In this document: positions 56,001 to 64,000 of the stretch, one piece after another | Layout: every line of letters starts with the position of its first letter | How positions within the stretch are numbered: the stretch's first letter is position 1 | Origin: Favolaschia claudopus | Taxonomy: Eukaryota > Basidiomycota > Agaricomycetes > Agaricales > Mycenaceae | Direction: 5' to 3' | Assembly: GCA_037176885.1 (NCBI GenBank) | Contig: JAWWNJ010000058.1 | Coordinates: 806,001-870,000 of the forward strand | DNA length: 64,000 bases | Made by a program: the position numbers and the translations under genes | Notes under the pieces: model-generated | The model's input: the letters and a program-made list of their open reading frames with translations, nothing else | The model's database searches: none | What the model was told of the DNA's origin: nothing

Positions 56001-59000
56001 TCCCAACTCTCCGCCGTTTGGCCCGTATCCGCTCCATCTGTGTCATCATCACCGACAAGCAGAAGGACCTCTCGCGGAGATCGCCTCGACTTCACCTTTA
56101 CCTCCATAGCCATAGACTGCGAAGAACCAATACGAAATCCTTCTATGGCGCCTTCACGAAGACGGGGCTCGAGTCTGGGAGCATGCAGAATCAGCTCCAA
56201 CCTTTGACCATGACGTCCGCGAAGTCGGCTTGACGGGTCCACATTTGTCAAGGCGTGCACAATCCGCTTGGATATGATATTAGCGTCGTTGCGGATGCCC
56301 AAAATCTAGAAATACCTATGAAGGTCGGGCGGATAACGACGGGCTCAGTTTGGTGTCATTCGAATTCGAGTATTTCGAGTGGGGTCACGACAGGACAGTC
56401 TTCGTTCTCTTCAAAGACTGAAAGGTGGATACAGAGACCATTAGAAGGCATGGCTTTGACTGTGAATTAGCGGAGGAGCCGCCCCGAAGGTTATCATACG
56501 TACGGTGAGCGAGAATATATTCTGCCGCATCCAATCCTCCATCCGCGAGTCGTAGCGGCGCCAGTGGCACGTATGCGCCAAAAGCGCCCAGGGCTGCCTT
56601 CTATCCAGCTGTGTGTAGCGTTTGTAGGCTCTGACTATCACCAGCACAATTTTCTTCCATATTTCAAGTACTTCAAGGTATCGGGCCTGGGTTAGAGCAA
56701 AGCGAAGATTTCAAGAGGTTAGCCAGAATCGAAGAGTAACAATCCTTAGCATACCGTACGCAGCAAGTGACCAGTTAATCTGGGAATGGTGCAACTAGCA
56801 GCTTTGAAAGCCAACTGAGAAAACACTTGTCGGTGGAGGCCGCAGGCGAAGGAGAGTGCCCAAATTTGGGATGTCACGCCATGTCACGCCTTGCCTCGTC
56901 AGTCCGAGTCATCTCTTGCCCTCAACGGACAGGGATGACACGGACGCTATAAGCTTTCCCTCTGTTATTGTCGGGAATGTAGCCCCGAGAAGCTATGATC
57001 TCTATATCCGACGCTCCTACCTCAAATCTCGGTCAAATCCGACACTCGGGCTGTTTATGATTTTCACGACGAGTAGGACAAGCCAAACAAGCTACAGTAC
57101 GCTCACAGGCCAACTACAACGAGAGCTTCGTACTCTATCCACTGATTCGCATTGACCGGAAAATACGAGCCCCTCACCGGTGTCCGCGACAACATTCCTC
57201 CCTATATTTTTGATTGCTTGGATAACCTTGGAACGCGAACTGGAGTCTATTTCGACGTCTAAGGATTGAAAGATGTCAAATCCTTTTTGGCCTCGTCTGT
57301 TTAACGGAAGCTTCAAGTTGTCCTTGAAAGCTATGTTACGCCAAGCTGCAGAAACACATCGCACCCTCTTGCCTCTCGCCATGTTCATCGGAGAGGCTTA
57401 ATAACCCGTTATTCAAGCCCGCCGGGCATACTACGGGATCACTAATACAACGTATAAATCATAGTGCTTCGAAGCATTTCACCCAAGCTCGCCTCATCTT
57501 GTCCTCACTTCAACGTTAACTCACCATTCTAACACGCGGAATGCGAGGAAGCAGAGGCAGAGGTAGAGTGAGATTGAGAAGAGGAGGCAGAGGAAGACAC
57601 CATGGCCGGGAGGTCGACCGCGAAGGTTAACTGCATGGATAATATGTTCGGGGGGTATGCATGCTCGCCGGGTTCCGTCTCGACGGGGCGTTGGAGTCCG
57701 GACTCTGGAGCCTGGAGGAGGGATGCGTTGGAAGTCCGGGCCGAGGAGGGTTTGAATTGAGCTGGTAGGAGTTAGTTACGAGGAGAGACAGAGAGGGGGA
57801 CGAGAAGGCGAAAAATACGGGGAGATAATTACGCTAAGGCGGAGGCGATACCAAAGCGAATGAATGTACTGAAAAATGGGGGTGGACGGGAATACAGCGT
57901 CGTTCCGAGGGTGGAGTTATGGTGGCGAAGACGAGGGCGGAAATCGAGGAGGCTGGAGCAAAGCATTATTAGTGAGTGCCGAAAGACAAGTGACACGACG
58001 TACTCACTTGAAGTAAGTAAGTAGTTTTCTGGGAGAAAAGCGGCGGCGGCGGTCGTTGTAGCGCAAGTCAATGGCGACGTCTGTGACGAGTGATAGCGCA
58101 GCGATGACGGATATCCTAAGGGTCTTGAATGGAAGAGGACGTGCGCGTTCAACGCGCCTGAACGCGAAGCCAAGTCACGCACCTTTTGAATTTCCCCAGA
58201 TCCTGTAATCTCTTATTCGCATTTTCGTTGTGGGCTCGTCCCATCATTGTGAGCCGATGCGCTGGCGTGAAGGCCGTTATCGAGCACGTAGTTGAATGTC
58301 AGGCGAGTGACAGTTGGTGCAGGAATAGAGTTGGCGGGGTTGGGCCATGAATTTAGGGGTTATTGAAACCTGGGGCGTCGGTGGAGGTGAATGGAGGCTT
58401 GAGGCACGGCGTGAGTTTGCCGGGAGGTGGTGGTGGTGAGTGTGTTGAGGGCGGAAATGAGGCGGACCAATTGTAGCCACGAAAAAGGAACAATGCACCA
58501 CGTCGCTGTGTTCTCTTGGTAGTCAAAATGGGCATTGAATGAAAGAGGGGCGTACTCTACGTCTACTATAATGTTGTTGTCGTGGTTTATGACCATCCAC
58601 GACTGCTGGGGCTAAAGGCCGCCGATCCTGAAAGGAAATCAGATTGGACAGAAAAGGATGAAAGTGGTTCAAGACTCACTTTATCACCGAAAGCACACAT
58701 TCGAGCACGTATTCACGAACATATAGGGGATGCTGTACTATCTCCAGCGCGGCTCGCGAACGGAGGGTGTCCAGTGACAGTGGTCGCATCAAGATACTAC
58801 TGTAGACGCAGCGTGTAGAACGACTGACTCAATCCATTCCAGCTGACCCTGCTAACCCTAATTCTCCAACCTCCTTCCCTCGAGCAACCGCGTTTCCGCC
58901 TAACCTCGCAGCATTTCCAAACGATGGGCTTGAGGGAGACGGATTAATGTCGCGTAGACGTCGAAAGCGCATGGCGGCGCTTTGGAGACATGAATCGGTC

Positions 59001-59440
59001 GTGAGAGAGAAATCGACAAGGCTGTTGCTGAAAACGGAGGGCGGCGCAGGCGACGAGAGTCGGAATTGCTGGCGAAGAGATGGAGGAAGAGGAAGAAGAG
59101 AGACCGCTGCTACGACAAACGACGGCGTGGGAGACAACGGCAACAACGCGGAGCGGGTTGTCGGATCGAATTCCAAAAGACACTGCGCGTGCAGGCAAGT
59201 TGCCTTTGTCTTGAGATCGGTTTCGAACCGGGATCTCAAAGTCAAACCGATGGCATGTTTTTTGGACTAGTAAACCCAACGCGAAGTTTGGCTAGGAGTG
59301 ACTCCGAGTGAATTCATAATTACACATCTTGCCTTTCATCTGTAGTCCACGTCATACGCTAATTACATTATTATAAAGAATATCTTGCAGATTGAATGAG
59401 TTAGACTATGTGTCGGCATTTTCGCGCCGACGGCGCATAT
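53001..59440. other. Unassigned GC-rich region, possibly decayed genes
   Basis: Many short frames and no gene that I can name. Minus-strand pieces such as RCVSAAWRNIAFKD (57340) and PWALLAHTCHWRRYDS (56590) faintly resemble F-box-type helices but are too weak to call. A diverged 237-bp direct duplication lies at 55.1-55.5 kb. A palindromic GGTTCGAAACC near 59225 is noted under rejected items. Confidence 0.4.
55131..55490. repeat. Diverged direct duplication, period about 237 bp
   Basis: GCGGAAGAGATG at 55131 recurs at 55368, followed in both copies by a GATTYGTNARTGCGAGANGTC block and a GGCGCGT..CCGRATGCTGAAGA block with matching spacing. Confidence 0.55.
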
Positions 59441-59446
59441 GGCGGG

Positions 59447-59585
59447 ATGTTTGTATGTGTTTGTTCCTGGCAGGCAGGGAATATCGACCTGCTGGGGTCG
59501 CTCTAATGTTTGTACGTGTTTGGTTTTGGCAGACAGGGAATATCGACCTGCTTGGGTCGCTCTAATGTTTGTACATGTTTGGTTT
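59447..59585. repeat. 59-bp tandem repeat, about 2.4 copies
   Basis: Copies begin ATGTTTGTA at 59447, 59506 and 59565. The unit includes GGGAATATCGACCTGCT and GGGTCGCTCTA. Divergence between copies is low. Confidence 0.85.
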
Positions 59586-59658
59586 CGACCCAATTTAGCA
59601 GACATGCATCTCGGCACCGGATTTGACTCCTTCTGGCCTGACCTGTTCTGGCAGTCAG

Positions 59659-59860
59659 CCTTTCTGGGCAACAGCTCTTGCCTGTTTTGGCATGCAGCCT
59701 TGTTTGGGACTGCTCTGTTTTGGCAATAGCCTTTCTGGGCAACAGCTCTTGCCTGTTTTGGCATGCAGCCTTGTTTGGGACTGCTCTGTTTTGGCAATTA
59801 GCCCTTCTGGGCAGTGTGTTTTGCCTGTTTTGGTAGGAAAACTGTTTGTGGTTGTTTGTT
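59659..59860. repeat. 71-bp tandem repeat, about 2.3 clear copies plus degenerate units
   Basis: CCTTTCTGGGCAACAGCTCT starts at 59659 and 59730, with a diverged third unit at about 59801. Each unit is itself built from CTGTTTTGGCA sub-repeats. Confidence 0.85.
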
Positions 59861-60556
59861 TTTGGCAGGTTTCGGGGTTGAATTGTCACCTGAAAGGACC
59901 TTACTAAAGCAAGGTCAAAACACTTCAAACTAGGCTCATCCAGTATCAGCAGGAGTATATAGCAATTAGGGCTGTGCGCCATGCCCGTCGTGCCAGTGTG
60001 TTGCCTCCCGTTCAACGGGTAGCTGTCCCGTCCCATAGAGGATTTTCAGACTTCAACAACGGCACAGTAACGGGATGGTGGGGTGCCATGATGGCCATGA
60101 TGGTTTGTCTCAACCAGACTCCTGGATGGATGGAACAGCTGCTTGGAAGAAACATTTTGGAGGCAAGTACCAAATCACCGGTTCCGATGGATTTTCGGGA
60201 ATGTCGGAGCACCGGTCATCAAACCAGCAACTCACCCTTGTTCTTGACATCTACGATACCTTTGCCTCTTGTGACGTGTCTTGACTGCTCAGACACGACA
60301 CTCAGTCCAGAAACCTACACAATGCACCAGAACTCATACTACTTGTTGACTGAATACTCCAATTCCGCTCAATACTGGTCTGAGCCTCCCAATGGAATGG
60401 TGCATCACTAGCGCATCAACCGCGTATTTCCGTGTTTTTCAGCTGAAAGTCTTTGACCCCACCTCAATGTCGACTTCCTGTGCCTCTCCGTGCGGCAGCG
60501 CATGATTTTATAATTTTTGCTGAGTGATTTTGCGGCTTTTAACCAAATGGTGGGGG

Positions 60557-60564
60557 TATAAAAG
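60557..60564 (+). promoter_or_regulatory. TATA box of the hAT relic
   Basis: TATAAAAG, identical to the box at 4056 and at nearly the same distance (43 nt) from the presumed ATG at 60607. Confidence 0.5.
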
Positions 60565-60606
60565 CTTAGCCGCTCTCTCTGAGATTTTCACGGTGTTTTG
60601 TCTACA

Positions 60607-62817
60607 ATGACCAACCAGTGCGCTCTCGAGACACGAATGGTAACCCTAAGGACGCTTCCGAAATCGGATTTTACAAGTCTGAGACCAATGCAAAGGCCAT
60701 CTCCGCAAAATCTACAGGTATGCAGAAACAGTTGTGGCATTTGCGAGTGGACTCAAGATATTCTTCCTAGAACCTCGTCGCAGTGGCCGCAAACGCCAAG
60801 CTGACAACTTTGCTCTGTATCTCAGAGCTGAGAAAGCTGACAACGATGGGAATCCCATTGTTGAGGCGCCCAAAAAATCACGGTCTACAGCATTAGCAAC
60901 AAAGAGGACAAGAATTACGACGACAATGGCAACGAGATCTCCGGCCTGGCCGACGTTTCCGACTCCTCTGACAACAAAGATAGTGACAACGGGATGGACA
61001 TTGATAACGAAGAGGTGCAACATTTTATTTGGTTTAGATTCTCTCCTTGCTTCATTCGAAGACTGTTCCTGGTCATTCTCGGAAGACCGAGACCCGTGCC
61101 AAGGAGGCCGGAAATTCGGCGGGCAAGCGCAAGCAAGTTGCTGAGTCTGCTGGCACAGCTGCCGCCAAGAGGGTGAACCGTAAGGCTATTGTCGAGGAGC
61201 TCGAAGACGAAGATAACCCTCCCCGCCCGGTGAGCTAGTATTGACCTCTTCTACCTTACCTTTCACCTAAAAACCTTCACAGTCCCAGAACGACGGCAAC
61301 AGCCCGACTGCCAAGGGTTCAGTGGTGTGTTCTCTCCCTTATATTTTAGACTTGAGATATTCATTGAGATACAGACCCGTAATCCAATTTATCTCTTCTA
61401 CGACCCTGTGGCCAAAAACTCTGAGGGATTTGCTGGCACCCCCCGGTGACAAGTACTTCAAATGCTACCACAGGAATCATCAAATCATAACCATTCCAAA
61501 AGCCTCGCGCTCGAATCTGGGCAGTGAGTTATTTTGTCATTTTATTTATACTTGAGCCGCTGATAGCACTTCAGAACTCATTCGCCATTTGAAAACAAAT
61601 TTTCTCGTCATACACCACCTGTATCTAGCCCTCCACATGCAGTCCCAGCCTCCGACCAAAGAGCAAGTCAAGCTGGCGAAGGGAGTGATCCCTGTTGATA
61701 GTGAGGCAGCGAAAGAGTATCTTGGGAAGGTGGAGATGGCGACGTTGAGCATCATTAAGGGATTGGAGCAGCAGGCCAAAAAAGATCGGGTGTGTTGTTT
61801 TTATAGCTTTATTCTTATGTGTGGTAGGGTGATTTTGATCAGTCCTTGTTCGACACTCTCTTCGCTGAATGGATGGTCACATGCGATCAACCTTTCGACG
61901 AGGTTGAGAAACCCGAATTCATTTGGCTCATGGAATACACCCATCATAGGTCAACACTCAACTTCAGAGTTCCTGGTCGTAAGGCAATCACGACAAAGAT
62001 CATGAAGATGGGTGAAGACACTGTCGACGGTACACGCAAGATGTTCCAAGTAAGTGTATCTTATGTTTGTGGTCGGCGCTTTGATTGATTGTGAATATTT
62101 GATAGGAACTCAAGCCAAAGGTCAGCCTCTCCTGCGATGCCTGGACTTCCAGCAATCAGCATCTGTTTTTTGGCTACCGTCGCACATTATGTTACAAACG
62201 ATGGGCGGTTAGGTACCAATTCAAATATGAGATATATACGTGAAAATGTACTGATCTGTCCTCTTACCCGTGCTCGTCTTTAATATAGTGGAGCTCCTAA
62301 TTGACTTTCAAGAGCTTATGGGCAAGCATTCAGGTGAAAATATGGCGGAGGCGATGTGGAAAACTGTACAGATGTATGGACTTGAACGCCGAGTGAGTCT
62401 CAATTCTTTTTTAATTCATATTTCATCCGGGCCATTTATTTTTCTGCAGATACTCACTATTGTCACGGACAATGCATCACGACACGAAGAGCAGGGTATA
62501 ATTTTTGATGCAGCTGAAGCTTGCATCCAATGCATGCCTCACACTGCGCACCTCGCAGCTGTAAAGGTAGTAGAGCAGCTTTCGTCTATTACAATTGGAT
62601 TTCAATGATATATTATCTTCATTTCAGTTGCTTGCGGCAATTGGAGTCATCAGCAAGTCCGATAAGAAAAAAGGGCTGAAAGCCGCACATCTGTGTATCA
62701 AGATAGCGTGTCTACACCTACGACGACGATGGCGAATATGAAGAGGAGGACAAGGAAGAAGATGCTGAGGTTGTTGGCGCAAACAAACTCAAGGCTGTCG
62801 TAAAGGTACTTTTCAAC
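60607..62817 (+). pseudogene. BED-finger hAT transposase, degenerate and 3'-truncated
   Basis: Exons can be followed in order: DTNGNPKDASEIGFYKSETN, EPRRSGRKRQADNFALYLRA, an acidic run with DNGNEISGLADVSDSSDNKD, KRVNRKAIVEELEDEDNPPR, then TRNPIYLFYDPVAKNSEGFA and KYFKCYHRNHQIITIPKA, the BED-type zinc finger with C..H spacing. FAEWMVTCDQPFDEVEKPEF, IKMGEDTVDGT-like KIMKMGEDTVDGTRKMF and VSLSCDAWTSSNQHLF follow (first Asp of the hAT core). Next are VAHYVTNDGRL, ELLIDFQELMGKHSGENMAE, IVTDNASRHEEQ and CIQCMPHTAHLAAVKLLAAI. A T-run at 62165 shifts the frame, and two more shifts lie in the N-terminal acidic part. The C-terminal dimerisation domain is missing because the sequence stops at the LINE boundary near 62820. 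hAT enzymes make 8-bp target duplications; none was visible. Confidence 0.72.
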
Positions 62818-62827
62818 GCTTTTCTAT

Positions 62828-62850
62828 CTTGAACTTGAACTTGAACTTGA
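62828..62850. repeat. (CTTGAA)n microrepeat at the LINE/hAT junction
   Basis: Three to four CTTGAA units at the border between the truncated hAT gene and the LINE 3' region. On the minus strand this reads (TTCAAG)n, a plausible LINE 3' tail. Confidence 0.55.
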
Positions 62851-64000
62851 GTTCATTTACGCCCGTACCTGGGCCGTAAGGGCTACGCGGCAGTACTGGC
62901 TAGCTAAGCTAGTCTTCTGTATGTGCAGTAGACTACTGGGTTGAGCGCGGTATTCTATAATGTAAGATACGTGAATAAAAAGTGGCAAACAATAAGACGG
63001 GAAATACGGTTCTTCTAGTAACAAATAAGGGAGGTGCTGACACGACGGGGGTATAAGTAAACTATGAAGAGGTTTTGTATGTATGGAGGAGAATTATATG
63101 TAAGTAAGGTATGGTACAGTAAGAGAAAAGAGAAGAAAGATGAACGCCAACTTATGTATTTAAAGCGACCGGTTTGCTGTATGAACTTGATGACGGGTTT
63201 GAGGAGCTTTGGGTGGTCCAGGAGCGTACGGACGTCCACAGCACCGAGAATGCCAGCCGAAAATGAGGCGAGCTGCAGGGGAGCGCGGAACTGGCACCAC
63301 GCATGACAGTGAAGGAGGAAATGAGCTCTGGTCTCACGAGAGGCGCCACACGCGTCGCACACTGGGGAGGCGACAAGTCGGCAACGGAAGCGGTGAGCGT
63401 TGAGGGCTGAGGAAGTCGGTGCGGAGCTGACCGATGATAGATATTTCGAAGCGACTGGCGCTGGATGTATACGGGGAGCGAGGATCCCAGAGGGCGGGGA
63501 GTCGTCGATTTCACGAAGGCCGCGACCGAGCCGCCGTTGAGTTCCACGTTTTGTGCCAGCGTCCGAGGATGTCATCGTTGATGTGCCATTTGCAAGTTGT
63601 GAGCGAGATTGGGAGAGAGGTGGGGGCTGGGAGGAGAGTCGCCGCCTTGGCCGCGTCATCCGCAAATTCATTACCGGCAGTCCTATGTGAGCTGCGTCCA
63701 CAGGTTCGTGATGTGAAGTGCTGGGCGGTGGTGCATGGCAGATCGGACGATTTTGTCGTATTGAATCGCTCGGCTGTGGCCAGCGCGTGGCTTGGTCAAG
63801 AGTATACCGCGCAGAGCAGCCTGTGAGTCGGAAACAATAAGTATATGATCCGAGCCACGGATCAAAGCCTGCTGCGTACGCTTCAAAAGACCTTCCATCT
63901 CGCCCTCTGCTACTTGCCCGTCGCCCAGTGGTAGGAGAATTCTTTCGCATACCTTCCCGTCCTTCATCAAGACCGCTGCTCCCCCGCCGCACCTGCCAAG
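62851..64000 (-). pseudogene. LINE ORF2 3' end: RNase H, zinc knuckle, 3' UTR (runs off right edge)
   Basis: Starting at the right edge on the minus strand: LPLGDGQVAEGEMEGLLKRT (RNase H Glu), HILIVSDSQAALRGILLTKP (RNase H Asp), then HITNLW and, after two shifts, AGNEFADDAAKAATLLPAP (final RNase H Asp strand). IIGQLRTDFLS follows, another shift, then RLVASPVCDACGASRETRAH and FLLHCHAWCQFRAPL (C-x2-C-x8-H-x4-C knuckle). The first RNase H Asp and the whole RT lie outside the window. At least three frameshifts mark it as dead. The 3' non-coding part from about 63150 to 62851 includes the palindrome CTAGCTAAGCTAG. It lies directly against the truncated hAT gene. Confidence 0.7.

Noticed and set aside
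55904..56302. 132-codon minus-strand frame with a plausible protein-like composition
   Set aside because: No family recognised, no splice-compatible neighbours, and alternative frames are equally open.
59215..59250. Perfect B-box GGTTCGAAACC on the minus strand
   Set aside because: No convincing A box or acceptor stem. The motif is part of a longer palindrome (TTGAGATC...GATCTCAA), so the resemblance is probably incidental.
59447..59860. CRISPR-like array
   Set aside because: Units are contiguous tandem repeats without unique spacers, and the genome is clearly fungal.

Overview
The window looks like repeat-rich accessory DNA from a mushroom-forming basidiomycete (Agaricomycete). The evidence is: many spliceosomal introns of about 45-65 nt with GT..AG ends that restore reading frame; a KDZ transposase with its CxC2 cysteine cluster; several protein families I know only from Agaricomycete genomes; and multiple LINE, hAT, pogo and foldback remnants. 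The gene models below were spliced by eye. Where I summed exon lengths, totals divisible by three support the model.

Layout. 0-3 kb: a partial Plavaka-like transposase at the left edge, a weak RG-rich gene, and a frameshifted BTB/POZ fragment. 4.1-6.7 kb: a multi-exon nucleotidyltransferase-fold gene with its own TATA box. 6.7-16.9 kb: mostly non-coding, with two LINE 3' remnants. 16.9-20.4 kb: a large coiled-coil orphan gene of more than a dozen exons. 21.2-22.9 kb: a stack of inverted-repeat elements nested in each other. 23.3-24.2 kb: a second orphan gene. 25.0-26.5 kb: an orphan LINE gag-like ORF1. 27.0-30.8 kb: an apparently intact nine-exon KDZ transposase (about 1,099 aa, one GC-AG intron), followed at 31.3-32.0 kb by a separate gene carrying only the KDZ N-terminal cysteine clusters. 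33.9-38.4 kb: a compact cluster of three orphan genes around a 101-bp divergent promoter: a Trp/Gly-ended protein, a two-domain viroplasmin-like protein with a one-base frameshift, and a 765-aa orphan with a coding minisatellite. 38.7-44.3 kb: gene-poor DNA with a palindrome cluster, a dead pogo/CENP-B-type transposase split by a MITE, duplicated hairpins and a tRNA-like relic.

47.0-53.0 kb holds decayed copies of conserved host genes that still have gene-like order and introns: a leucine-rich RNI-like protein, AP-2 clathrin adaptor mu subunit, an FAHD1-type fumarylacetoacetate hydrolase, and the C-terminus of a SAPS-type phosphatase regulator. This pseudogenised housekeeping block is the most unexpected content. 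53-59.4 kb has no gene I can name. 59.4-59.9 kb contains two minisatellites. 60.6-62.8 kb is a degenerate BED/hAT transposase cut off by a LINE 3' end that runs off the right edge.

Limits: family assignments are from recognised protein motifs, without database searches. Exon borders are predictions. Frameshifts could in principle be sequencing errors, although long intact genes in the same window argue against a generally poor sequence.
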